The position numbers were made by a program, and so were the translations under genes. Below, piece by piece: positions 25,934 to 34,096 of a stretch of 64,000 nucleotides of DNA. How positions within the stretch are numbered: position 1 is the first letter of the stretch; each line of letters starts with the position of its first letter. The notes beneath the pieces are model-generated. The model did not search any database. It was not told the DNA's origin and saw only the letters and a list, made by a program, of their open reading frames with translations. The DNA comes from Kaistella soli (lineage in GTDB: Bacteria; Bacteroidota; Bacteroidia; Flavobacteriales; Weeksellaceae): the NCBI RefSeq assembly GCF_019038595.1, contig NZ_JAHOPF010000004.1, forward strand, positions 435,345-499,344. Direction: 5' to 3'.

Positions 25934-28051
25934 ATGCGTAAAAAGATTCTTGCCGAAACTCCGGATTTTTCTCTGGATTATGTACAGCACACTTTGTATA
26001 ATTTCGAAAAAGACGGTTTGGAATTGAAATCTTCCTACACCGAAAGAGACTCAAAACATTTAACTGAAAAGGAGTACTCTGCAGGAATTGCACCTTATTT
26101 ACGCGGTCCATATTCCACTATGTATGTTCAGAAACCCTGGACTATAAGACAATATGCCGGATTTTCGACTGCAGAAGAATCCAATGCTTTTTACAGAAGA
26201 AATTTAGCTGCCGGACAGAAAGGTTTATCCGTTGCATTCGATTTGGCAACTCACCGCGGTTACGATTCAGATCATCCGCGAGTGGTGGGAGATGTTGGTA
26301 AAGCCGGTGTTGCCATTGATTCGGTGGAAGACATGAAGATCTTATTCAATGAAATTCCTTTGGATGAAATTTCGGTTTCCATGACGATGAACGGCGCAGT
26401 TTTGCCCGTTTTAGCATTTTATATTGTTGCTGCGGAAGAGCAGGGCGTTTCACAGGAAAAACTTTCGGGAACCATACAAAACGACATTCTTAAAGAATTC
26501 ATGGTGAGAAACACCTACATTTATCCGCCAACTCCTTCCATGAAAATCATCGCTGATATTTTCGAATATACGGCTAAAAATATTCCCAAGTTCAATTCCA
26601 TTTCCATTTCAGGATATCACATGCAGGAAGCCGGAGCTACGCCGGTTCTCGAAATGGCTTACACCTTGGCAGACGGACTAGAATACGTAAGAACAGGAAT
26701 TAAAGCCGGCATGAAGGTGGACGATTTTGCGCCGCGACTTTCCTTTTTCTGGGCAATCGGGATGAATCATTTTATGGAAATTGCAAAGATGAGAGCAGCG
26801 CGGGTAATCTGGGCTGATCTTTTAACGCAGTTTAATCCTCAGAATCCGAAATCTTTAGCATTAAGAACCCATTCCCAAACATCAGGCTGGAGTTTAACAG
26901 AACAGGAACCATTCAATAACATTACCCGAACCGCCATTGAAGCTTTGTCTTCAGCTTTGGGCGGAACCCAGTCTCTACACACAAATGCTCTGGATGAAGC
27001 TATCGCGTTACCAACCGATTATTCCGCAAAAATTGCCAGAAACACCCAAATTATTCTTCAGCAGGAAAGCGGAATCTGCGACATCGTTGATCCAATGGGC
27101 GGAAGTCATTTAGTTGAAAGTTTAACCCAACAAATGATTGATGAAGCAATGAAATTCATTGATGAAGTGGAAAAAGAAGGCGGAATGACCAAAGCCATCG
27201 AGGCGGGAATTCCGAAAATGAGAATCGAAGAAGCTGCCGCTAAAAAGCAGGCAAAAATAGACAGCGGAGAAGAATTTATCATTGGAGTAAATTCTTTTAA
27301 GTCCACCCAGAAACAGATGGATCTGGAAATCCTGGATATTGATAATTCTGAAGTCCGCAGAAAACAGATTGAAAGACTTCACCAAATAAAAACGGAAAGA
27401 AACGCTGAAAAAGTAAGTGCAATTCTCGGTCAGCTGAAAGAATCAGCCAAAACCGGAAATGGGAACCTTTTGGAAATCTGCATTGAAGCAGCAAGAAGAA
27501 GAGTAACTTTGGGTGAAATGAGCGACGCGATGGAAGAAAGTTTCGGGCGCTACAAAGCCAATATCAGAACAATACAGGGAGTTTACGCCATGAATGCCAG
27601 CAAAAACGAATACTTTGATAAAGCCGTTGCTTTAACCCAAAAATTTGAAGACCACGAAGGACGCCGGCCAAGAATTATGGTTGCCAAAATGGGTCAGGAC
27701 GGCCACGACAGGGGAGCAAAAGTTGTGGCAACTGCTTTTGCTGACATGGGATTTGACGTAGATGTTGCGCCTTTGTTTCAAACGCCGGACGAAGTGGCAA
27801 AACAGGCGGTGGAAAACGACATTCACATTTTGGGCGTGTCTTCCTTGGCTGCAGGCCACAAAACTTTGGTACCTCAAGTTATACAGGAATTAAAAAAACT
27901 CGGTGCAGACGACATTACGATCGTGGTTGGTGGTGTAATTCCTCAGCAGGATTACGAATTTTTGTATCAAAACGGCGCGGATCATATTTTCGGTCCCGGA
28001 ACTAATTTACCCAAATCGGCGTGTGAAATTTTAGAGAAAATGTTAAGCTAA
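25934..28051 (+). CDS. Methylmalonyl-CoA mutase, catalytic (large) subunit
   Basis: 705 residues. It interconverts succinyl-CoA and (R)-methylmalonyl-CoA with adenosylcobalamin. The N-terminal barrel starts around [20 protein letters not shown] and contains the substrate-binding [11 protein letters not shown] and the [15 protein letters not shown] segments. The C-terminal cobalamin-binding domain has the DxHxxG motif as [11 protein letters not shown] (about 587-592), then [14 protein letters not shown]. No small-subunit or epimerase gene lies next to it in this window. Confidence 0.93.
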   Translation: MRKKILAETPDFSLDYVQHTLYNFEKDGLELKSSYTERDSKHLTEKEYSAGIAPYLRGPYSTMYVQKPWTIRQYAGFSTAEESNAFYRRNLAAGQKGLSVAFDLATHRGYDSDHPRVVGDVGKAGVAIDSVEDMKILFNEIPLDEISVSMTMNGAVLPVLAFYIVAAEEQGVSQEKLSGTIQNDILKEFMVRNTYIYPPTPSMKIIADIFEYTAKNIPKFNSISISGYHMQEAGATPVLEMAYTLADGLEYVRTGIKAGMKVDDFAPRLSFFWAIGMNHFMEIAKMRAARVIWADLLTQFNPQNPKSLALRTHSQTSGWSLTEQEPFNNITRTAIEALSSALGGTQSLHTNALDEAIALPTDYSAKIARNTQIILQQESGICDIVDPMGGSHLVESLTQQMIDEAMKFIDEVEKEGGMTKAIEAGIPKMRIEEAAAKKQAKIDSGEEFIIGVNSFKSTQKQMDLEILDIDNSEVRRKQIERLHQIKTERNAEKVSAILGQLKESAKTGNGNLLEICIEAARRRVTLGEMSDAMEESFGRYKANIRTIQGVYAMNASKNEYFDKAVALTQKFEDHEGRRPRIMVAKMGQDGHDRGAKVVATAFADMGFDVDVAPLFQTPDEVAKQAVENDIHILGVSSLAAGHKTLVPQVIQELKKLGADDITIVVGGVIPQQDYEFLYQNGADHIFGPGTNLPKSACEILEKMLS

Positions 28052-28054
28052 AAT

Positions 28055-28083
28055 TTGCCAATTCAAAAAAAATAATATCTTTG
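28055..28083 (+). promoter_or_regulatory. Predicted promoter of the small transcription unit
   Basis: TTG at 28055-28057 and TATCTTTG at 28076-28083 with an 18-base spacer match the Bacteroidota consensus well. It begins 3 bases after the mutase stop codon. Confidence 0.65.
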
Positions 28084-28125
28084 CACCTGAAAATCAAGTT
28101 TAACCAATTAAAAAACGACGAGGCA

Positions 28126-28203
28126 ATGTTCAAATTTAATCTACATATATCAGTAGGATTGCCTTTTGCAAAGGCGAGGCTTCGTGGTTTGGTACACTCA
28201 TAG
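28126..28203 (+). CDS. 25-residue small ORF in a terminated leader-like transcript
   Basis: ATG 28126 to TAG 28201-28203 encodes 25 residues. The peptide starts MFKFNLHISVGLPF, continues with KARLRG and ends LVHS. It has two His, three Arg/Lys-type basic clusters, and no run of one amino acid that would name an amino-acid operon. It has the same length as the lysA leader ORF, and both are followed by a terminator. Translation is unproven; it may be a leader peptide, a small protein, or incidental. Confidence 0.45.
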   Translation: MFKFNLHISVGLPFAKARLRGLVHS

Positions 28204-28225
28204 AATAACAGTATATTGAAATATC

Positions 28226-28258
28226 AAAACCCGAAGTCGCAAGATTTTCGGGTTTTTT
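28226..28258 (+). terminator. Rho-independent terminator with a GCAA tetraloop
   Basis: Arms 28226-28235 and 28247-28256 form a 10-bp stem (AAAACCCGAA/TTCGGGTTTT). It can extend inward with a bulged base to a GCAA loop at 28239-28242. A T tract follows. Confidence 0.85.
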
Positions 28259-28306
28259 ATTGCGCAATATTTCAGACTCAAAACAGTTTCCCCAAAATCT
28301 TTTTTT

Positions 28307-28397
28307 AGGAGCTTAATCCGGCTTTCCGCTGTATCTTTTTTCGCCACCGCTTTTTTCAAGCCAAAGCAAAAAAAGGATGCCGCTGCAATCCGGGCTA
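28307..28397 (+). repeat. Dispersed intergenic repeat, copy B
   Basis: It has the same frame as copy A: AGGAGC, then CCGGCTTTCCGCTGTATC, a variable T- and A-rich centre, AAAGGATGCCGCTGCAATC and CGGGCTA at the end. It lies between the small transcription unit and rtcB. Confidence 0.75.
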
Positions 28398-28407
28398 TGA
28401 CAAACTC

Positions 28408-28452
28408 TTTTCTAAACCTTCAAGGTTTTGGAAACCTTGAAGGTTTAGAAAA
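28408..28452. repeat. Perfect 21-bp inverted repeat
   Basis: 28408-28428 and 28432-28452 are exact reverse complements separated by TGG; the arms hold CTAAACCTTCAAGGTTT. It would form a very stable hairpin. It lacks a clear T tract beyond its own arm, so it is listed as a repeat; termination or mRNA processing is possible. Confidence 0.8.
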
Positions 28453-28531
28453 AATCAACTAAATTTTTAGTTGAAAATAATCGATGCGAGACTATCAATC
28501 ATCTCTCATCATTCATCAATTATATAAAACA

Positions 28532-29923
28532 ATGGGAAATTTAAAACTTAAAGGAAAAGATATATTAAAATTAGGTTATCCAAATAATCAGAGCGTCAAC
28601 ATCGCTTTAGAAGTAATGAAAAGAAACTTCGCAACCAAAAATATTCAGTACGTGAAATCTTTATTAAAAGAAATCCAGCAGAATCCGGAGAACTTCGAGA
28701 AAGATTTAACATTCGGACAAATCGCAGAAGCTTTGCTTTCATCAAAGAAAACTGAAAAAAGAATGCTCAACACAAATCGAGCAACTTTCAACATTTTCGG
28801 AAACAACATTTCAGATGAAGCAAAAAATCAGCTTTACACCGCTTTGAAACTTCCCATTGCAACGCAAGGCGCTTTGATGCCAGATGCACACAGCGGTTAC
28901 GGACTTCCAATTGGTGGAGTTCTCGCCGTAGAAAATGCAGTGATTCCTTACGGAGTCGGGATGGATATCGGTTGCAGGATGTCGCTCAGTATTTTGGATA
29001 CACCAATTTCATATCTCGACGGAGCAAGAGATAAATACGAAAAAGCTCTTGCCGAACATACCAAGTTCGGAATGTATGAAACGCACAAATCTCACATCGA
29101 TCACGAAATTTTCGACAGAGATACGTTCGATTTAATTCCGATTTTGAGAAGATTAAAAGGAAAAGCCATCAAACAAATGGGAAGTTCCGGCGGCGGAAAT
29201 CACTTTGTGGAATTCGGAGAAGTGGAAATTACGGAAGAAGACGAACAAATCAATCTTCCAAAAGGAAAATATCTTGGGATTCTTTCACACAGCGGTTCGC
29301 GTGGATTGGGAGCGGAAATCGCTCAATATTATTCGAGAGTGGCGACTGAGCAATGTCCGTTACCAAAAGAAGCTCAAAACTTCGCCTGGCTGGATTTGAA
29401 TACGCATCTCGGAATCGAATACTGGACGGCGATGAATCTCGCAGGAGATTACGCATCGGCTTGTCACGACGATATTCACAGAAGATTGGTAAAAGCAGTC
29501 GGTGGAAGAGTGAAAGCCAGAATAGAAAACCATCACAATTTTGCGTGGAAAGAAATCCACAACGGAAAAGAAGTGATTGTACACAGAAAAGGCGCAACTC
29601 CAGCCAACGAAAACGAGTTGGGAATGATTCCAGGTTCAATGACTGCAAAAGGTTTTATCGTTCGTGGAAAAGGAAATTCGGATTCACTGAACTCTGCTTC
29701 ACACGGAGCTGGAAGAGCTTTTTCGAGAGGACAATGTAGAAGTCTTTTCACTCAAAATGACATTAAAAAAGAATTGAAACTCAAAAATGTCACGTTGATG
29801 GGCGGAAATGCCGAAGAAGCACCAATGGCGTACAAAGACATCAACGAAGTGATGAACGCCCAAAGTGAACTGGTCGATATTCTCGGAACTTTCCAACCTC
29901 GAATTGTGAGGATGGATAAATAA
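28532..29923 (+). CDS. rtcB: RtcB-type RNA ligase (release factor H-linked)
   Basis: 463 residues from ATG 28532. RtcB joins RNA 2',3'-cyclic phosphate or 3'-phosphate ends to 5'-OH ends with GTP and Mn2+. Metal and catalytic residues are visible: D and C in GMDIGCRMSL, GGGNHFVEF, HSGSRGLG, the ENHHNFAW pair, and the guanylylated His in SASHGAGRAFSR. prfH follows, which marks it as the RtcB form partnered with release factor H, known from work in E. coli to re-seal damaged ribosomal RNA. The upstream ATG at 28484 lacks family similarity and was not used. Confidence 0.92.
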   Translation: MGNLKLKGKDILKLGYPNNQSVNIALEVMKRNFATKNIQYVKSLLKEIQQNPENFEKDLTFGQIAEALLSSKKTEKRMLNTNRATFNIFGNNISDEAKNQLYTALKLPIATQGALMPDAHSGYGLPIGGVLAVENAVIPYGVGMDIGCRMSLSILDTPISYLDGARDKYEKALAEHTKFGMYETHKSHIDHEIFDRDTFDLIPILRRLKGKAIKQMGSSGGGNHFVEFGEVEITEEDEQINLPKGKYLGILSHSGSRGLGAEIAQYYSRVATEQCPLPKEAQNFAWLDLNTHLGIEYWTAMNLAGDYASACHDDIHRRLVKAVGGRVKARIENHHNFAWKEIHNGKEVIVHRKGATPANENELGMIPGSMTAKGFIVRGKGNSDSLNSASHGAGRAFSRGQCRSLFTQNDIKKELKLKNVTLMGGNAEEAPMAYKDINEVMNAQSELVDILGTFQPRIVRMDK

Positions 29924-30005
29924 TTTGGTTGATAGGTTATAGTTGTTAGTTGATAGAATTTTCATCCAACATCCATCATCCATCACCCAACAATAAAAAA
30001 AAACA

Positions 30006-30701
30006 ATGGGCAAAATAATACAAATCACCTCGGGAAGAGGACCTTTGGAATGTCAGTGGGTAGTTGCCAAAGTTCTGAAGGTCTTCCTTGAGGAAGCAAA
30101 ACAAAATAAAATCGATTACGAAATCATTCATCGCGAAAATGGAGATGAAAATCTGACTTTGAAATCTGTGACTTTACTTTTAAAAGGAAAAGACGTGAAT
30201 GAATTTCTAAAATCCTGGCTCGGAAGCATTCTTTGGATTGGAAAAAGCACTTTCAGGAAACTTCACAAACGGAGCAATTGGTTTATCGGGATTTTTGAAC
30301 AGAAAGGTTTGGAGAAAATTGAATTTAATGAAAAAGATATTCAGTTTCAGACCGCGAGGAGTCAGGGAAGTGGCGGACAAAACGTGAATAAAGTGGAAAC
30401 CGCAGTTCGGGCAACTTATTTGAAAACCAGACAAAGCGTTTTCGTACAGGATTCGCGTTCGCAACTGGAGAATAAGAAACTTTCAGTTATCCGGTTAAAA
30501 GAAAAAGTAATGGAATTTCATATTCAGCAATTGGAAAAACAAATGCAGGAAACCTGGAATAATCATTTGAATGTTCAGCGTGGAAATCCGGTCAGAACAT
30601 TTTCGGGAACCGATTTTAAAAAGAATCATCAGGAAAAATCTTTCAAAGAAAGATATCAACTGAAAAATGAATTAAAAAAATACAGAAATGACCTTAACTA
30701 A
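30006..30701 (+). CDS. prfH: Peptide chain release factor H
   Basis: 231 residues. It is a release-factor-like protein with the catalytic GGQ at residues 123-125 ([14 protein letters not shown]) but no RF1/RF2 codon-reading domain. The N-terminus (IIQITSGRGPLECQWVVAKV) is the typical PrfH start. PrfH frees peptides from ribosomes whose decoding centre has been cut, so that RtcB can ligate the RNA; this is established for an E. coli PrfH-RtcB pair and inferred here. It is followed by an overlapping TPR gene. Confidence 0.9.
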   Translation: MGKIIQITSGRGPLECQWVVAKVLKVFLEEAKQNKIDYEIIHRENGDENLTLKSVTLLLKGKDVNEFLKSWLGSILWIGKSTFRKLHKRSNWFIGIFEQKGLEKIEFNEKDIQFQTARSQGSGGQNVNKVETAVRATYLKTRQSVFVQDSRSQLENKKLSVIRLKEKVMEFHIQQLEKQMQETWNNHLNVQRGNPVRTFSGTDFKKNHQEKSFKERYQLKNELKKYRNDLN

Positions 30702-31194
30702 AAGTAAATATTATTTCGAAGCTTTGGATAACTATCCATACAACTTGCCGGATTGCCTGGAAGCGCTGAATTATGCGCTTTCTTACGACCCGGAAGATGC
30801 AGATTCGCTGTGCCTGACGGGAAGAATCTACAGCGAAATGCTCCTAGATTATGAAAAAGCAAAACTCTATTTTGAAGAAGCAATGCAGTACGACGTGACC
30901 AATCTTAATACTCCAAAATATTATATTAAATGTCTTTTGGATAACGAAGATTTTCAGGAAGCTGAAAAACTGATCAACTATTCTTTAAAGATAAAAGGAA
31001 TTGACAAGTACGCCATCATGTATTACAGAGCCTTACTTTCCGAGATGAGGGGAAGTTTCAAGAACGCACTGTACTTTTTGAAAGAAACGGAGAAGTACTG
31101 TTTCAATTCCGAAAGTCTTGAATCAGTGAAAGAGCGAAAGAAATTCATAAAATCAAAAATGCCAAAATCTAAAAAAGTGAAGGAGACGAAATAG
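30688..31194 (+). CDS. TPR protein coupled to prfH
   Basis: 168 residues, all helical, with tetratricopeptide-like pairs such as CLEALNYALSYDPEDADSL and EKAKLYFEEAMQYDVTN. The C-terminus is a Lys-rich tail (KSKMPKSKKVKETK). The start overlaps the prfH end by 14 bases in another frame, which suggests translational coupling. It may be a partner of the RtcB/PrfH repair pair, or an unrelated gene fixed in the operon; the sequence does not decide. The stop codon lies in the loop of the terminator. Confidence 0.75.
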   Translation: MTLTKSKYYFEALDNYPYNLPDCLEALNYALSYDPEDADSLCLTGRIYSEMLLDYEKAKLYFEEAMQYDVTNLNTPKYYIKCLLDNEDFQEAEKLINYSLKIKGIDKYAIMYYRALLSEMRGSFKNALYFLKETEKYCFNSESLESVKERKKFIKSKMPKSKKVKETK

Positions 31195-31206
31195 GTCTCC
31201 TTTTTT
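31181..31206 (+). terminator. Rho-independent terminator of the rtcB-prfH operon
   Basis: AGGAGAC (31181-31187) pairs with GTCTCCT (31195-31201), 7 bp, followed by T residues. The stop codon of the TPR gene (31192-31194) is in the loop. The T tract runs into the 3' end of the convergent gene. Confidence 0.8.
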
Positions 31207-31717
31207 ATGAGGTGACTGAGGAAATTAACGCTTCAATCTCCAATTTTTGTTCTTTATAACTCTCCTGCAATTCGGAGTTCTCGCCCATTCTTCTGTAATA
31301 TTCCAAAGCTTTTTCGCCGAAGAATTTTTTGTGAAAATCTGAAACTTCGGGAACATTGGGAAAAACTTTATGGAAAAGCATTTCGTAATACGCCTGAAAC
31401 TCACGCTCGTTTTTGTCTTCGATTAAATTTTCCGGAGCTTTCTGACGCACGTGCAGCATTTCGTGGGCCAGCATATTGACCACTAAATTCAGGTCGAAAT
31501 CGAAAAGATTTTTTGGAATCATCACCTTCTGCCTTTCTCCTATTTTCCCTTCTGCAGTAAGAAGCAATTTGTTCGGCTCAAGCTCAGGACGGAAACCAAA
31601 GCCGGCAAAATTTTCATGCTCCAAACCAAAAGTGCTGATGACGAAGTTAGCAGCATCGATAATTTGTCCGTGCTGTTTGTAAGCTTCAAGATGATCGGTA
31701 ATATTTTCTAAATTCAT
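31205..31717 (-). CDS. Putative zinc metallopeptidase-like protein, unknown family
   Basis: 170 residues without a signal peptide. It contains HEMLH at residues 85-89, an HExxH zinc site, preceded by NLVVNMLA and followed by VRQKAPENL and a conserved-looking acidic NEREFQAYYEML helix, where a third zinc ligand (Glu) could lie. This is the plan of SprT-like or gluzincin peptidases, but the rest is not recognised. It is convergent with the rtcB operon and stands alone. Confidence 0.65.
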   Translation of the reverse strand: MNLENITDHLEAYKQHGQIIDAANFVISTFGLEHENFAGFGFRPELEPNKLLLTAEGKIGERQKVMIPKNLFDFDLNLVVNMLAHEMLHVRQKAPENLIEDKNEREFQAYYEMLFHKVFPNVPEVSDFHKKFFGEKALEYYRRMGENSELQESYKEQKLEIEALISSVTS

Positions 31718-31741
31718 TGGATTACTGGTTTTGTTTTGAAA

Positions 31742-31848
31742 ACGGGTCCGCGGCCGTGATCGCAGCGGTTACCCCGCAGGGAGGCGGCGGAACGAAGTGG
31801 AGCTGCCGACCGAGGAGTATGAGCGGAGAGCGCGAATTGTCCGCCCTA
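31742..31848 (-). repeat. Dispersed intergenic repeat, copy C (diverged, reverse orientation)
   Basis: Read on the minus strand it contains GCTCTCCGCT-TAT in the left block and ACCGCTGCGATCACGGCC in the right block, matching the frame of copies A, B and D with many changes. The centre is longer and GC-rich (CTCGGTCGGCAGC...). It is the least similar copy of the clear ones. Confidence 0.55.
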
Positions 31849-31857
31849 AAAATAAAA

Positions 31858-31882
31858 AAAAACGTGTCAGAAACACGTTTTT
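31858..31882 (-). terminator. Rho-independent terminator after sufD
   Basis: 31858-31867 and 31873-31882 form a 10-bp stem (core AACGTGT/ACACGTT) with a 5-base loop. On the minus strand it is followed by a T run. It ends the suf operon. Confidence 0.8.
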
Positions 31883-31887
31883 AATTT

Positions 31888-33195
31888 TTAAAATTCGATA
31901 TCTACTTCCAGTTTTTCGGCGAGCAGTTTCGAAATTTTTATTTTAAGCGGCTCAATATCAATGTTCTGCATCGCATCATTTGCGAACGCGTATAACAGCA
32001 AAGCCTGTGCTTCATTTTTCGAAATTCCGCGTGCACGGAGGTAGAAAAGTGCATCTTCATTCAGCTGACCAACGGTGCAGCCGTGGGAACATTTTACATC
32101 ATCAGCAAAAATTTCAAGCTGCGGCTTGGTGTCAATCGTGGCACCTTCATTGAGCAAAATATTGTTGTTCTGCTGATAGGCGTTGGTTTTCTGGGCGATT
32201 TTATCCACGAAAACCTTCCCGTTGAAAACTCCGTGAGATTTATCTTTATAAATTCCCTTGTAATTCTGGTAACTTTCGCAATTCGGGGTTTTATGATGAA
32301 CGGCGGTGTGGTGATCCACAGTCTGTTCGCCGCCGATAATCGTAATTCCGTTCATGAAAGAGTTGATATTCTCTCCGTTATGAATGAAATCGAGGTTGTT
32401 TCTTACGAGTTTTCCGCCAAAAGTGAAAGTGTTAACCGTTGTTAAACTGTCGCGCTCCTGTTTTGCAAACGTATGATCGATGAGATACGAGGTATCACTG
32501 TCGTTCTGTACTTTATGCCAGTCGGCTTTTGCATTTTGGTAAGTGAAAATTTCGGTAACCGAATTGGTGAGAACAAAAGTGCTGTCGAAATTGTGATGGC
32601 TTTCGATAATTTCAATTTTGGAACCTTCTTCCGCGATTAATAAGTTCCGGGTGTTGTAAACCGTATTTTCATCCTGGTTCTGAGAAAGATAGAAAACATG
32701 AATCGGTTTTTCAATTACCATATTTTTCGGAACTTTCAGGAAAAATCCCTGCTTGCAGTATGCTAAATTCAGGTTGGTAAAAGCCAGATCCTGCGCAGCG
32801 ATTGTATTGAAATATTTCTCGAAAACCTCTTTATGTTTTGCATCGTTCAAAGCAAAATTAAAGGAAAGGAATTCTACATTTTCAATGGAGATTTTTGAAA
32901 GTTCTTTGTGCAGCTGTCCGTTAATAAAGACAATCCAGTCAAAATTTTCTTCACCTAAATGAAGTGCATCAATCTGTTCTTTGGTAATATTGTGGGATTC
33001 ATTCGGAAAAAAATTATAGTTTTTCTCTGAAATCTCTTTCAGGTTGGTGTATTTATATTCCTCGTCTTTTTTAGTAGGGATTCCGAGCTGAAAGAATTTA
33101 TTTAAAGCCGACGCCCTCTGATCATCCAGAAAACGGTGTTTCAGGGTTTCTAAAAAAGCTGCGTGGTTATTCTGTATATTTTCTAAAAGTGCCAT
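31888..33195 (-). CDS. sufD: Fe-S cluster assembly protein SufD
   Basis: 435 residues. SufD pairs with SufB in the SufBC2D scaffold that builds [Fe-S] clusters. The C-terminal parallel beta-helix and the conserved end are visible: KCSHGCTVGQLNEDALFYLRARG, with the IKISKLLAEKLEVDIEF tail. The N-terminus is variable, as usual in the family. It is the last gene of sufA-sufB-sufC-sufD. Confidence 0.92.
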   Translation of the reverse strand: MALLENIQNNHAAFLETLKHRFLDDQRASALNKFFQLGIPTKKDEEYKYTNLKEISEKNYNFFPNESHNITKEQIDALHLGEENFDWIVFINGQLHKELSKISIENVEFLSFNFALNDAKHKEVFEKYFNTIAAQDLAFTNLNLAYCKQGFFLKVPKNMVIEKPIHVFYLSQNQDENTVYNTRNLLIAEEGSKIEIIESHHNFDSTFVLTNSVTEIFTYQNAKADWHKVQNDSDTSYLIDHTFAKQERDSLTTVNTFTFGGKLVRNNLDFIHNGENINSFMNGITIIGGEQTVDHHTAVHHKTPNCESYQNYKGIYKDKSHGVFNGKVFVDKIAQKTNAYQQNNNILLNEGATIDTKPQLEIFADDVKCSHGCTVGQLNEDALFYLRARGISKNEAQALLLYAFANDAMQNIDIEPLKIKISKLLAEKLEVDIEF

Positions 33196-33281
33196 ATTTA
33201 TTTGTTTGATGATGTTTGATTTGTGCTTGTTTTGTTAAGGCTCCAAAAATCAGAAACCGAAAATTTTCAAACCATTTCAAA

Positions 33282-34025
33282 CTAATTCAATAGCCAGTCG
33301 TAGCCTTTTTCTTCAAGTTCCAGCGCCAGATTTTTATCTCCGGTTTTGATGATTTTCCCGTCAGCTAAAACGTGTACAAAATCCGGCTGAATATAATCTA
33401 AAAGTCTTTGGTAGTGAGTAATCAGCAAAACTGCATTTCCTTCGTTTCTGAAAGAATTTACGCCGTCGGCAACAATTCTTAGCGCATCAATATCCAAACC
33501 TGAATCGGTCTCATCCAGAATCGCTAATTTCGGATTCAGCATCATCATCTGGAAGATTTCGTTTCTTTTCTTTTCTCCTCCTGAAAAACCTTCATTTAAA
33601 GATCTTGAAAGAAAATCTCTTTTGATTCCCAGTTTTTCCGAGTTCTCACGAATCAGCGCCAACATCTCTTTTGCAGGCATATCTTCCAAACCTTTAGCTT
33701 TTCTGGTTTCATTAAGAGCAGCCTTAATAAAGTTCGTCACAGAAACTCCCGGAATTTCTACAGGATACTGAAAAGAAAGGAAAATTCCTTTATGTGCTCG
33801 GTCTTCCGGCGCATCTTCAATGATATTGTTACCTTCAAAAAGAATTTCACCGTCAGTTACTTCGTAATCTTCTTTTCCTGCAATCACGGATGAAAGTGTG
33901 GATTTTCCGGCACCGTTCGGTCCCATAATCGCGTGAACTTCGCCCGGGTTGATCTGTAAATTAATTCCTTTTAAAATTTCTACGCCGTCTTCTATTTTAG
34001 CGTGTAAGTTATTGATATTTAGCAT
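33282..34025 (-). CDS. sufC: Fe-S cluster assembly ATPase SufC
   Basis: 247 residues, an ABC-type ATPase without membrane domain. Walker A is GPNGAGKST (35-43), the signature is FSGGEKKRNEI and Walker B LAILDETDSGLDIDAL. SufC hydrolyses ATP to reshape SufB/SufD during cluster assembly. It lies between sufB and sufD with gaps under 90 bases. Confidence 0.96.
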   Translation of the reverse strand: MLNINNLHAKIEDGVEILKGINLQINPGEVHAIMGPNGAGKSTLSSVIAGKEDYEVTDGEILFEGNNIIEDAPEDRAHKGIFLSFQYPVEIPGVSVTNFIKAALNETRKAKGLEDMPAKEMLALIRENSEKLGIKRDFLSRSLNEGFSGGEKKRNEIFQMMMLNPKLAILDETDSGLDIDALRIVADGVNSFRNEGNAVLLITHYQRLLDYIQPDFVHVLADGKIIKTGDKNLALELEEKGYDWLLN

Positions 34026-34096
34026 AATTTAGTTCTGTTTTTGTTTGTTTAAATTCAATAATTGATTTCTGAATCTTTATCTTATTTAAACTGATA

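Larger units (their letters stand above)
28089..28258 (+). ncRNA. Predicted short structured transcript, possible switch or leader RNA
   Basis: The sequence between the promoter and the terminator at 28226-28258 would give a transcript of roughly 170 bases; the exact start is inferred. Competing pairings are visible: 28121-28127 with 28158-28164 (7 bp, covering the ATG of the internal ORF) excludes 28161-28166 with 28170-28175 (6 bp); 28178-28184 with 28232-28238 (7 bp, one G-U) excludes the terminator. I do not recognise a known RNA family. No gene follows within 270 bases, so it may act as a free RNA. Confidence 0.45.

Noticed and set aside
29924..30005. Tandem CATCCA/CATCATC repeats before prfH
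   Set aside because: They are short, imperfect low-complexity sequence common in gaps of such genomes; no function is indicated.
30006..30701. A second copy of prfA/prfB
   Set aside because: It lacks the codon-reading domain of class 1 release factors and is 231 residues; it fits PrfH.
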